Positions 32,738 to 45,246 of a DNA stretch of 64,000 bases are shown here, in pieces. A program made the translations under genes and the position numbers. Origin of the DNA: Oscheius sp. JU75 (Eukaryota > Nematoda > Chromadorea > Rhabditida > Rhabditidae). Position 1 is the stretch's first letter. Every line of letters begins with the position of its first letter. The stretch covers positions 8,804,001 through 8,868,000 of the forward strand of contig JASJZC010000005.1 in NCBI GenBank assembly GCA_037178855.1. Reading direction: 5' to 3'. The notes below the pieces were generated by a model. The model saw nothing but the letters and a program-made list of their open reading frames with translations, was not told where the DNA came from and searched no databases.

Positions 32738-33693
32738 TTTTTGACTGAAAAATGCTTCTATAGAAAAAGCTGATGGGGCAGGAAGATAACATAAACAAAA
32801 GTGTAAGCCACGAGGTGGCGGACGACACCGGGACCCTGATATTTATTAGCATGAACAGCTGTCCGGATCACGCGAGTAACTGGTGGGTGGATCCTGAGAT
32901 ATGTGCTGGTGAATCATTGGCACAACACCAGAGTGCACAACAAAAGAGCTATCGGAGATGTATTTTTGGCTCGGAGGAAGCAAAACAGAAGGTGTGAGGG
33001 GCTGTTCGTTTAGTACACGGAGAATAAAGCATGCAAGTTGGTGAAACTTGGTGGGACATCCACGTATAGGGTCGTAACAGGGCATTTTCAGGTTCCATCT
33101 GACAAAGAGAATGCCGTTCGTGACAGATTTTTGGAAGTAAACTTTTTGTCTCCCTACTCGGTATGTTTTTCTATGATCTGGCTATCGACCCAACAGTAAG
33201 AGTTGACCTACAACCGGTTTAATGTTTGGGCTACCTGTCAAGAACAGCACAGTAACCATATATATGATGTTAAAATCAGCGCTATTGCCGCTGAAAACTG
33301 TTATCTACATATGTCTACGTGGGAAAATATTAGATCATAGGGAAATCGACGCCTACACACCATATATTTGATACGAGTTGTTACGATTTCTTTTGATTGA
33401 TTTGCAGTTTTCTGAAGTCGCTCAACGTTTCTGCTAACCTCTGCTGTCCAAGCATATTGACAAGTAACATGAGTCGTCCTTGTATTTCAGTTAGTCAACA
33501 ACAAAAAAGTAAACAGCTGTCTAAACTTTAAGAACAACATTGTAAGATCTTTTATTCTTCCAGCAAAATTTGGATCTGCTTCTAGACGAAACGTATAATT
33601 TTCACAATTATATCGACCCGCAGGGTAATATCATCGTTTTGTTTAGGTACAAGTAGTGAGATCAAAAAATTGGCTAAGGATTACAGTAGCGAA
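32738..33693. other. intergenic
   Basis: Upstream region of the transthyretin-like gene and 3' flank of the peptide receptor. No gene recognised. Confidence 0.5.
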
Positions 33694-35935
33694 TTATGTA
33701 ACAACAGAGCTGATCAAGAGTTCACCCTGTCGAGACCAGTCGCAGCAGATATAGTGCCTCAAGAGCATGCGGTATTTTTCAGAGAACAGCATGTACACAC
33801 AGATGTTGCAGGAGGCGTTGACGACAACCTGTAAAGTTGTTTTGTATGGGTGAGTGATGACAAAAACTGACTAGAAGGTTGTTGAACAGAACAAAGGTCT
33901 GGTAGATTTCTTTGACGTAGTCGAGGTTTTCCATAATGTTGCAAACGAAAGCGAGCGTATTGCAGCTGATGAAGAGGAACACGATAGCGATGAGCATGAT
34001 GGAAGTTTGACGCTCTTTTCGCTCAGCCTTCTTGCAAAACTCGTCATTCTCAGTGCCGCACTGAAATACAAACGTTTGGAACATACAACTATTTAGGATT
34101 AGTTTAGTTTCCTAGCATTGTTAAAAATAAAAGATATGCAAACCACTTTTATGTTTGTTTACAATCGACCCCTTGGACTCTAACCCTCTGAACTTGAAAC
34201 TTATCCCGAATATCTACTTTTCTTTAGTCCCCCGGTGTCCTTCCGGCGATAAAAATTTACTGGCCATTGCTCTCTGATCACCCTGTCCCCTGAAATGACA
34301 CCTGGCGGTCGCCACGAGAGCTTAGATGACGCGATCGTTGGTTGCTTTAAGCCCGGTAATCGGAAAATAACGGTGTTCCGTAATTAGCTGCCAACTACCG
34401 TGAAAAATAAGATATTAGAGCATGGGTTCCCCTGATATCACGAGGGCCAAGGTTTACACCAGATCTCGGCTGATGCGATTTGTCAGGCCGGGTGACAGGT
34501 GTGTGTACGCGTTCACAAATGTATTTTCTTATATCAGGTCGTTTCGAGTTGAAAAGAGAGTATGTGGGGGAAGGCAGCTGTTACCTGGGAGACCATGTGC
34601 ATGCGACGACTTCGACGAACAGCCGTCAAAACCATCGAATTGAGAACTATCAGGAGAGAGAAGGGAATCGCGTACATAACGATGGTGTAGGCCCAGCCGA
34701 AGAAGATGTTTCTGTAATTGAACCAGTAAGGAACGTTTTAAGTTTTGGCTATGGTCTTCCTCAGTACATAGGATCGAACAGGTCCCAAAACGAACTAGCA
34801 AATTTCTCCAATATAAAACGTTTTTCGAATTTCTAACTCTCGTAAGTCACCTAAGTAACCTTACCTGTAAAGATCCGACAGTCTCAAGGCGGTAGGCTGT
34901 AGCGACGGCATGTAGTAGTTGATATTAATCCGAAAGCACACATTTGAGATATGAACCTAAAGATGTTTTATTTCTATTTTTCGATGTTACATCTTCAAGG
35001 AGTTTGTTCGCTCATTTTCCCACTTTCCCCTTCCTACATTCCGCTGCCCCTTCCGTAAACATTGCAATTCAGTTAGGCTACTCACCTCGAAAAAGCGCGT
35101 AGTGTTGAAGAGAATGCTGAAGACGAGCAGGATTCCGATGAACATGACCACTCGTTTTTGGCTCAACCATTCGACCGACTTGTATGGATGACAGACTCCG
35201 ATGTAGCGATGTACTGAGACGCCGACAGTCATGAATACACTGATGGTCTGGGCAGTCAACATCAAGCCATACATGTAGGGAGCCATTGAGTAGCTGAAAC
35301 TTTTTGGCTTGATTGGGCTTATTCAGTGTAAAAAAACGAGCTGTTTTTCATGAGTTGCATGACTTACCTCAAATAATTCAATTGCCACCATGTGAGGTAT
35401 TCGCCAAGACGAGGGAGGCAGAGAACGAAGAAGGCAGATATCAAGATGAAGGTGTCGGAGGTGGAGAGAATGGCGAGGTACCTGGAAATTGGGGAAATAG
35501 AGAGCATTTCTTTTTCTTTGTGTGACGGTTAGAATGGGAGGTCTAGTTTTTACACAACGCCAAGTTGGTACGAGAGAGATATACAACATTTTCTGCCGTA
35601 TCAGCCACTTTGCTGGATCAAGTTTTTTCTTCTAGTTACATGTCAGGCCTTTCTATTAGCTATATACCAATTCAGTAACCCAGTTTAGGGCCGTTGTCTT
35701 CAACTCACCAGTTTATAGACGATGAAGACATCAGTCGATGAGTGAATATTCTCACAGACGTCAGATTGGCGCAGAGTCCAAACACAATGATCGGCAAGGC
35801 CACCAGGCCCAAGATTAGCCGCTCTGTGAACTCATAAAACTGGTACTCGTAGTGGCATTCACAGGATGTATTCAGAACGGTACAGGCTGCGTCGCCTTCC
35901 AAAAAGACGTCCGCAAACGATGTCGAGTTTTCCAT
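33694..35935 (-). CDS. FMRFamide-type peptide receptor (class A GPCR), seven exons
   Basis: Exons 35935-35709, 35481-35368, 35293-35086, 34956-34865, 34711-34585, 34060-33872, 33828-33694; about 363 residues; all phases consistent. The extracellular N-terminus starts MENSTSF with a glycosylation site. TM1 is VALPIIVFGLCANLTSVRIF (GxxxN motif). TM3 ends with TVGVSVHRYIGVCHPYKSVE, where HRY stands in place of DRY. TM5 is YAIPFSLLIVLNSMVLTAVR. TM6 begins ERKERQTSIMLIAIVFLF. TM7 NASCNICVYMLFSEKYR stands in the NPxxY position. These match the nematode FMRFamide receptor (frpr) group. A TTTTTCAG acceptor 12 nt before the start suggests trans-splicing. Two introns (35-36 nt to 525 nt range) vary in size. 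The ligand is unknown. Confidence 0.9.
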
Positions 35936-38900
35936 GCTGTAGAAACTGAAAAACAGGTGTGTGAGAATGCGGCAAGATAGACTGAAAAAGATTGAAAGTG
36001 TATCACCAGCCAGATGTCAGAGAATAGGTCAATTTCTCCCACCGATGTATTCAACTAGATCTGTCTATTTTTACTCGGGGAAATCAGTAAAAACATGACT
36101 GAAAGATGGCAATCAGAGAAAAGATACGATGTAACAGGGGAGTCCCTCGGAACGAGGGTCTGAACGAGAAGGAGAGAAATAATGAGGCACAATTAGGGGG
36201 TTAGTTAGGAAGCACGTCACGAAGGGAGGGATGAGGACGAGGCGCTACAGACAAGTATTTTAAGGAAATGTCATCCTGGAACGTCGTTCAAGTTGAAAAT
36301 AATGTGAATACGATAGCCACGTGTAAAATATGACCAAAATTCCGTCTGTTTTAAAAGGAACGCTATTGTTCAGAGATCTACCATCTCGGAAAATCTGACC
36401 TTTCAAAAAAAAGTAAACTATGGCTTGAAGCATAGGGAATAAAGCAATGGAAAACTACCAGATACACTGACTCTCATAAATCAAAGTATCCCGGGTCTCC
36501 TACTAATTCGGTTTGTCTCATCCTGACCCCCTAGAGGTCCACCTAAATGAGGAAGTGACCTCATATTCGGCGAACTTTCTGATTTCTAAGCTCTTCTGCC
36601 CTAAGTCTCCCGAGAATCTCTTTTCTTGCAACAGACATCGCAGTCTCAAATGGCGAGAAGAGTTGAACCTGTTAATTAGGCTATAACATTGCTGCCGTGG
36701 TGATCTTTTTAATATGCACAAAGGTAGAGAACAGAGACTAAAGAGTCTGGGTTGACTCACTATCTATATTGGAATCAGTTCTGTGAACTTGGAGACCAGA
36801 AGAAATTTAATCTGTACGAGTATGCGCAAATAGAGCTTGGTTTGTAAATGTAATATTTGCGCATTACGAATTCTGTAAAAGGAAGTGTTTAATTTGGAGG
36901 TATACTTCTAAATTTGCAAACAAGGTTATTCAAATGGATAGAATGGCACTGATCTCAGAAGTTTTAACCATCGGAAATACCTAAAACTTCTAAAGTGTAC
37001 TGGGGTCAATGTTCCAGACAGTTATGCAGTTCGATACATAGTGGATCTTGCAAGTTTCTTAGAAATATTATTACTCAGACTTTTACTCTATCAGGCATAA
37101 CGTGAAGTAAAAAGTGGCTATGAAAACAGATGCCTCTCTTGGAACAGACTCCCATCTCTTTATGTTTGCTCATGAAGTTTCAATGGCGTAATCACAGTGT
37201 TCAATTCCCGTGAGTTTGGCTAATATTTTGTCAGTGCAAACATGGCAGAACCTGAGAGTCATTGTGATGATGCTAAAAATAGCTAATAAGCCTACAAAAA
37301 GATGCTTGCAAAGAGGAAATTTAATCTCGAAAAAGCAATGCCCAGTAAGAATTACGATCTGTGGCCTCTCCGTGAGAGAAGAGAGCCGTTGAATTGGATA
37401 GTTAGCAGCTGAAATTCGTTGAGCGGAGATCGCAACCTACTGGCCAACAGGAGGAAGAAATCTTTTGCGAAGCACTCGAGAAAAACAAGGTAATCCTTCG
37501 CAATTACGTGTTTAAAGGCTTAGTTAGGAAAAATTCTGCAGCTCTTGCGCCCGGGGTGTTTACATAATTGTGTCTTCTTTTACGAGGGGAGGCGGGAGGT
37601 TGAGCTGCAGCTTCCGTTTCACGGCAACTCGACAGAAAAGGCGAGCATTTCCGTCCCGATTGTTGTGCTACAAAAAGAGATGCTAAACTTTGTGGTTTTT
37701 GGCTCGAGAGCTCTCAATAGAGTTGCGCAAAAATAGAATTAGCTGGGCGCTTTGGAAAGGGAGAATGTTGCGGAGCTGCTCAAGTGACCGCTGAACGTTC
37801 CGAGACTAAAGATTTTCTGCTAGTAAAGACAACCAAGCGAAGAAAGGTGAGGTCAAATATGAGCGACTCTCTCCTAGACAGTACGGATAAGACTACGAAA
37901 GATCCCACTCGCACTCTTAGAACCCGCCCTTTAATAGCAAACGAAAGCGTCTGGGGAAGGATTGAAAAACTCGTCTCACGCGATTTGAACCCTTCTAAGA
38001 ACTTGACGAGCTATTGTTGGAACAAGGAACACTCCGGTTGACTTTGATGGAACGCCCAATGGCAACCAGTAGAGCCATTATCTTCCATTCGTTCACTCTG
38101 GGACAGGGAGAGAGAAAGTAGGCAGGAAGCGGAGATACACGTAATATGTAATAAAAACAGAGCAAGAAGCAAATACACGTGAGTGAGGGTGAAGGATAGA
38201 AGAAAGAGTTTGCTACAAACTTAGGAATATGAAAAGAATACCTAACAACAATTGCTGATTGAAAGTCTAACGTTGGGTAGGAGTTTATTGGCAAACGCGT
38301 GTTTACGAGGAACAACACTTTAAAGGTTTCAGGGCCCACAACGTTAAAAGCTATTAGCGGTGGCTTGTCAGACAGACTTACTTCGCTTGATCAATGAAAG
38401 AATAAAGTGGAAACACGACTAGACTAACACAATTGCTTGAATGAGCTTGTTACCTTTCCACTTTATGACCTTGTTTTTACAGGCTCCGCAAGGAAACGGT
38501 GAACTACTAACAACTCTCTCCTCACAAAAATAACCGCCCTCGTTTGTTTTATGATCTCCACAAGAAGCTCTACCGTACTGTTCTCGGTATCGGTAATTGG
38601 CAATAACCAAGCAGAATAACTTCCACTTGTAAGAACATGGCCAAAACTCCTGACTTATAGAAAACTGGCGGAGGGTTTCAGAGAACTTGAGGTGACGAAT
38701 CAATTAATCGCCAGGTGCTTTCCGCGGCAGCTGTTCAATCAGAGCCTCAACTCAAAAAGGTTACAGCTTTTCTCGGTATGTGAGAAGGAAGTCGAATTTG
38801 GTCATTGAAACGGAATGCAAAGCTTGTAGACTAGATGGCAAGGATGCGGAGCAGCTGACCCATCGGGGGTCGAAAAGTCTCAAAAACCAAAGTTGAGCTG

Positions 38901-41900
38901 CAGAATGAGTGGAAGATATAGTTGCAATACTGACAGCTGGTACATCTTACTCACTTAACAGATGGGGGAAATGCGTCCAAACTAGAATGCCTCCTCTGTC
39001 GTTTAAACGGGACCTAGTGCGCATACTATTTGTCAGACATCTGACTGAACTTGAGATCATAAGCGCTATAGAAAAATCGAAATCAGAATTGACCCTTTTT
39101 CTCTAATCCTTTTTACAAGGGTTCACAGCGGTTGCACAAGATCATCCCGTCATATTCAGTGTTCCAAGAGAGAAGTTCGAAAGTTTAAGGTGGTCATCAA
39201 ACAGACCGAATACTGGATCAATCCCAACGTGATGTTCAAACTGATTAAAAATAGGTTCGCTATAGTACGCAGTCTGTATTTTCTTGAAGTTTCAGCTATT
39301 GGAACAAGAGTATTTGATACTTTTCTGATTTTGGGTGGCTGTGAGACTAAAGCTCACTCTATATTTTCAAGTAGTCAGAAAAAATTAGTTCAACTTGACT
39401 GTTGCAAGCACTCGAAATCTAGAGACGTTTACAAAAACTAAATTAGCTGCCCTCTTTAAGAAGAACTTGACTTCAGCTCTATGGCATGTTGTTGACCTTG
39501 CAGCGCGCCGTACATGCTTGGAATTGGTTAAAGTAGAAAATAGAGGGACAGGAGAGAGACAACTAGCTCTCCACTCTTAGTCCAAATTCAATTTAAAGTA
39601 GGACAGATTTCCGGGGTGCGCCTGGGTTCGAGACAAAAACTCATTGAGAAAGTTTCATCGCAGTTGCCGATGCGAGTAATGAGGAAGTTGTACCCGGAGG
39701 GGACTAGAGAGGAAAATTGCGTCATAATTGGATTATTAGAACATTAAGCAAGGAGAGTAGCCTGGAAAGGAAACGGGCATCATTTTTAGGACCAGAAGAA
39801 AATATTTTTGATTACAGATGACGAGAGGTGGGAAATCCCACGCATGTTTCCGACCAACCCCTATTTTTACGGATGGATTGTTTTAGGTTATGGAAGGAGT
39901 TCAGATACTGAGTAGACCAGAGAGCATGGAAAACAATTTGGCGGTTGGTCAAGAATAGATGTCGGACTGTATGGCTGAACAACAGGAAAGCTCAGAGAAT
40001 CTGAAGATTCGCTAAAGGCTACTTTCAATAACAGTAGTGTCAAAAGTCCAAATGATGCTGCTAGTTTAAGAGTTTACCCCAGGAATCTATAGCTTGCGGT
40101 AGATCAAGAGGAACCTTACTTTGAATCCAAACCCAATTTGACAAGGCAAGTTAGTTTGAAAGCTACGTTTTAGCTGATATGGTCCATATAAGGGTTTTCT
40201 GTCAATCACTTTTTCATTGTCTCTGAAATTAGCCTGAACACTTTTTTCACCAGTGGTCTATATGTTCTGTTGGTAGAGAGGAAGTATTGTTTTAAAACCT
40301 GGAACAGTTATCCACTGGGGCCGTACAAACAACAGAACTATGAGTTAAAATGAAAAATTGAGCCCACTCAGATAACTACAAATCGGATAAAATGGCAGGA
40401 TGAATCCGGGAGTGAGGAGTGGGAGAAGGAGAGAGACGGAAGTTCCCTAGGGGGATTCTTGCGCTCTCACACAACCAGATCATCAAGAACATGCAACTGC
40501 CTATTCTATGGCCGTGTGAGACCTCAAAACTTTATCCTCTAGCCTCAGGACCATTAGGACTGTAAACAAAGCTTTTTCTATACCCGAACCAATGATGACA
40601 GCTGTTGTCAGTGTCCAAATTCGCGTCATTAATCACAGCTAAACAATCGTGTTTTGGATGCCATGTTAAACTCGGGAAACAAGATAAAAACTAGAGGGAA
40701 CAATGAGTAGTATACGAGGAAGAATCAGATTTCCGGGCCACTGAAACATGCTGAAATTACACGAGAAAGGGGGAACAATTGCTACGACCTGAGGCCGTGG
40801 TCGTCTCAAAATAACAGCTGATAGCCAACAAGAGAGGCTTAAGTCAACACTTGGCCCAAGATTTTTTGCGAAAGGTCACAGAGTCGAGCTCAAAATCTGC
40901 TTGCTTGTGGCGGCTTTTTCTAGCCTGAAGGAGTGCTGGAGCTAACTTCCGGTCCGGAAGCACACCTCGCTGAGGGACCTCATCTCGGAGGTCGAGAAGA
41001 GAACATGACGTGACCTTTGAGTTTTCGGAAGAGAGAGACAATTGGGTGGAAAAACTTGCAAGAACTGAATTGAAGGTGGCGAGAAGTTCGAAAAGTCGGG
41101 AATCATGGAGCCACTTACAAAGTGATGCTTTCCAATCAGGTGCTCATGTCTTACCGCTAAGTTTGGGGCGGGAAATCCAAAAATCCAAACTCGACAGACA
41201 GAGAGGAAATCATCTAAAGGCTAGAGATGATCAGACTAAAGGACTAAAGGTCCATTCTCACTTTTGCAACAAGAAACAAGCTACAAACAAGTCCTCTGCC
41301 GTCTTACCCAGGGAATTGGGTAAGTAATGTACACAAGGCCCCGTTCTGACACGACTAACAAGCCCATATCAATCAAAATTTGAGCTCAAAAATATTTCCA
41401 AAAGCTTGTGACCTTATGCATTACGCTCCGCTTTGACCATAGATTATTAGTCTCCGAAAAACGATAAAGAGGCCTCTACCAAGTTCAGAAGGGCAAGAAT
41501 GGATCTCATCTTCTATTCATAGAAGTCATTCCTTGACTCCATAGTCTGATGCCCATTCGCGACCACCGAAAAAGCTTAATGTAACACTATTCGCACAAAA
41601 CAAAGTAGTTAGGAGAACAAATGCTGAAAGAAAGCTCGGACGCCTCAAGTATTCATTGAATATGATTTTGCAGCTGGCCGTAAAGAACAATAATAGCCAA
41701 TCGATGAACAACCTAGAAGCAATGAGAAAAGTCGCGAATAAGGAAGTAAAATGAGAAACCTTACGTTCTACTTATAGGAAAACTGAAGGTTCGTAGTTTT
41801 TCTGAGGCAGAAGAGGATTCCAATTTTTAAAAGTCCGTATGTTTGAATCTTTGTTGTAGCTACAATTCTGTTAAACACCAAAAAATAGGTCAGAAAGGAG

Positions 41901-42004
41901 CCCCCGACACTTTCTTATGTATTAGAAAGAAACGACAATGTGGGCGGATATGTTGCAACACGACTTGCCTTTTTTAGTTTTTTTTTGTGCCAACGGTGAT
42001 CCCT

Positions 42005-42175
42005 TTCTCTCTCTCCCTTACTAAAGCGTAACGGAGTCTGTCTGTCTGTGTGCGTGGCCCATGTGGAAGCGCTGCCGCCCGCCATAGCTCCGCAGTTAGC
42101 GCTTTGGGGTTTCTGAAAGGGCGGCGAAGCCGTCGTTGTCGGCTGGTATAAATACAAAACCATATACACAAAGTT
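42005..42175. repeat. dispersed repeat with TACTAAAGCG and GTCTG run
   Basis: TTACTAAAGCG at 42018-42028 followed by GGAGTCTGTCTGTCTGTGTG is closely matched at 4911-4950. The following ~120 nt are GC-rich and end in TATAAATACAAAACC. Element type unknown. Confidence 0.4.
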
Positions 42176-44222
42176 CTAGTTTAGCGCAATGATTTTTGCC
42201 ACCGCCGAGAACAACTTGACCGAAAACTTTGTTTCCTTGTTATCATTACCTTTCTTGAAATTATCAGGTCGCCTTGGTGACCCGAGAATATACCTAATCT
42301 GCTTTACACGCAATCCGCCAATCCGCCACGTGGCAAATAACATCGGAACTTTTTTTTACAGCATAGAAAACAAGATTTTGTGTCCAAAAATCGCAGCATT
42401 CAAAAAGCCATCGCAACACTATTATGTGGCAATACGCGGAAGTCGTTACGACTCCTTTGGGAACTAGAAAAGGGATCCCCGCCGATCTCATCTTTATGCA
42501 TTTTTTAAATACACGCTGAGAGCTAAAGACAAGAGTTGAAGAAGAGCTAGAGTTTAGAAAACAGGCGCTCTTGAGGGGTGAAGACGTAAATCACTCAGAG
42601 GATAAATGAGGTAACACCGGGAGCAGAAGGGTACCCTGGGTCACGCTGAAGAAGAGATAGAGAAAGGAGAACAATGGAATGCAGGAAGTTGGAAGATGTT
42701 TTTTTGGGACAGCCTGGAAAACTATGCTAACCGATTTGTCTCTGCTGTTGGGATATATTTTTGGTGGAAGGTACAGCGGGGATACCATCAAGATTATATC
42801 GAGCTAATTGTGTTAGAAAACGGTAATGTGTGCAGGTTTGCAAGTATAATTGCATTATAAATGATACAGGAGTTGAACTATTTCTGTCTCTGCCTCTTTG
42901 TTCAGTTGATGCGTGCCCAATCCGAAAACCATTTACTCTTGAACACCAATCTCCATGGCTACTCTCGAAAATGGTATGGTTAACGGGTCTATAATGCCGT
43001 CTACATGTATCCGCTTAAAAATAATTCTAACTGAACCAGACATTTCTTTGTGACTGGACACAAGTTTGACGAATAAGAGCACTAGGGATTACACGGGAAC
43101 TGAGATGAAAATAAAATGGATGAGGGCTAGAAGGAGAGTGACACCGTCTGTGAATCAGGGATAGCAGTTTTCGGAATGATGGGAGAGCGGGGGAAGCTTT
43201 CAGATCAGAGAGCTTGTTTGTATGTAGACACAACGTGTCACTGAAAAAATGTGACAATAAATAGACAGCAGATGGCAGATGGCCGTTTTGGGAAGATGAG
43301 AGTCAGATATTTATGGGAATATGATGACCAGAAACACGGAAAACGAAAGTATTAGACTACACATTTGTATCTGGGCCGTCAGTGCCTATTGTGGGCTTTT
43401 TGTACAGAGAGCCGATCACTTGGCTTTTCTTTTGTCACTTTTGGTCAATTTTAGATATAGAAAAGTTCGCCATAGGTTTTTCAAAAGTCTAGATAAGCAA
43501 TTTCACATAGAAAAGTTATCGCTAAAGATGGCCCACCCAAAATGATGCGTTCGCAACCTTTGGTTTTAAGATAAACAACAGAAAAATGAATACAATTTGG
43601 GCAAGAGAAGCTCTCGAATTGTGTGAATGAGAGAACAACAAACAAAAGTTGACACATTGGTAGTAACAAATATGGCGTTGCTCAAAGTTCAGGCCAAGTA
43701 TTAAAGACAAGCAATAGTTGACACCAACTGCTGGAAAGATTTTGATAACAGGAAATGCAACAGATGTTATCAAGGTCTTCGTAAAATGAGGACTGACTAC
43801 AGTATCCCCGACAAGGACCTTATTGTTTGGCTAGCCTGATATTCTGTCATCTCGTCTCTATACCCTCGGAACCTGAATAATTCCTTATTTTCTCGCCTAC
43901 CCCCGTCAGAACTTTAGATCCGTAAACAAAGTATTTCCAACCGGAATGCAGAACAAAACAGATAAACCGGAAGCCAAGAGATTGAGAACTCGGAGAAATT
44001 ATTCATGGACCCGTGGAACCGGAGTTTCAGACTGGGATTTTTCTGCTTGAATGACTTTGTGCGGAAAAATGACGCTAACCTAAAGTTATATTGGGATCAT
44101 GGTCCGGTAATTTGGTTTCCGGAAAAATTAAGTGACCTTCGCTGAAATAGTTTTCAGAGGCAAGGAGAGATTTATTTAAAAACAGATTACTGGCTTAGTT
44201 TGCTGCATACTATTCATTTTTT

Positions 44223-44267
44223 CGTTTTTCACTCTAGGCGTTCAACGAACGCCTAGAGTGAGAAACG
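44223..44267. repeat. 21-bp hairpin with 3-nt loop
   Basis: CGTTTTTCACTCTAGGCGTT plus C at 44223-44243 pairs with 44247-44267 over loop AAC. The only imperfection is one T-G wobble. Same architecture as the 31963-32011 hairpin but unrelated in sequence. Confidence 0.85.
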
Positions 44268-44890
44268 TGAAGATGGTGTAAACAGAGGGAAGAAGGCCAT
44301 GGGTTAACGGGGTTCAGGAGATGTTTGTCACTTCGCTCCGCCTGTTTACGGAACTCTATGTGGCTAAATAGGTATTGGGTGAAGGAACAGAGGGCGGCTT
44401 TTAGTCAAAAGAGAAAAAAGAATGAGAAAGATGCAAAAGAACATTTCAGACTTTTGTCGGGAATCTTAGGTGTGGTAAACTTTTTGGCTTTTTTTGGTTG
44501 ATTTTGCTAAAAAAAAAAAATTTCGACTGAACAACCCTCGGAGCCATTCATTATTTTTCGACTTGCTCTCAACGGGTAAGAAGGAACAAGTTTGTGAGTT
44601 GGATATTGCCGTAACTTTTGACCCCTGCTAGAAATTCAAAACCCGAAGGGGGCCCGTTACAGTAATACCTGAGGATTCCGTGAACAAACAACTTATTTCA
44701 TCTTAGTAATTCCCAATGAAAATGACGCATACGATCCAGAGAGTTGACGACATTATCCAGCAAAAGAGATCATAATTGCTTGTCGTGACCTACAGCAGCC
44801 AAGGTATTAATGGAAAGATATCAAAAAGGACAACATAATAAAACAGGAAAATATGTAGGTATATAGTTTGATAAAAAAGAAAAACAAAAA

Positions 44891-45015
44891 GCTTACGATT
44901 CCCGGGATTCCTAAGCCGTCTCCGATCCAAGTACTAACTGGGCCCAACGTTGCTTGACTTGCCAGATCAGACGGGATGGCGTATAGTCTATTTCCAACGT
45001 CCAGCGGCAGCAAGC
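44891..45015 (-). rRNA. 5S rRNA-like sequence (pseudogene or 5S-derived SINE)
   Basis: Read on the minus strand this 125-nt segment begins GCTTGC and ends GTAAGC, which can pair as helix I, followed by a TTTTT Pol III terminator. Its 3' two-thirds match nematode 5S rRNA closely (CGCCATCCCGTCTGATCTGG, AGTACTTGGATCGGAGACGG). The first ~35 nt are diverged and about five bases longer. Nematode 5S genes normally occur in tandem arrays, often with SL1 RNA genes; this copy is solitary and preceded by a tRNA-like segment. A transposed or retroposed copy is more likely than a functional gene. Confidence 0.7.
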
Positions 45016-45029
45016 CAAATAAATTTAAA

Positions 45030-45095
45030 TAACCGGGGCCCGATCCCACGACCTCGCGGTCGGTGGACGGCGCCACTTGGCGTTGCGCCAAGAGT
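45030..45095 (-). repeat. tRNA-like segment directly upstream of the 5S-like unit
   Basis: On the minus strand TTGGCGCAACGCCAAGTGG resembles an A-box with an insertion and GAGGTCGTGGGATCGGGCCC resembles the tRNA T-arm/B-box of tRNA-derived SINEs. Same orientation as the 5S-like unit, 15-20 nt away. ACAACATAA occurs on both sides (44830-44838 and 45228-45236) as a possible target duplication. No intact tRNA fold seen. Confidence 0.5.
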
Positions 45096-45246
45096 GCATA
45101 ACAGGTGAGCGCCTTCCGAACAGAGAACAAGGTGATAGGCCGCGCTAAACAGTATTTTGGAGCTGTATTTTTGATTGACCGGGATTGTGTGGCTGTATTT
45201 TCATCTCTCATAAAAAAAAAACAGCAAACAACATAACAACAATATC

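Larger units (their letters stand above)
35936..44838. other. 8.9-kb gene desert
   Basis: No exon, domain or RNA gene could be supported on either strand. Purine-rich stretches occur (for example 40383-40440, 42583-42790). A short hairpin at 41303-41324 (CTTACCCA / TGGGTAAG) and a longer one at 44223-44267 are visible. The block 42001-42180 resembles 4905-4955. It may contain distal regulatory DNA of the peptide receptor or undetected repeats. Confidence 0.45.

Noticed and set aside
38419..38703. cysteine-containing minus-strand open frame suggestive of a zinc motif
   Set aside because: Cysteine spacing fits no known finger, and there is no supporting splice or start context.
44881..45015. 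functional 5S rRNA gene with SL1 RNA neighbour
   Set aside because: The first third is diverged, it is solitary, and no spliced-leader sequence (GGTTTAATTACCCAAGTTTG) was seen nearby.
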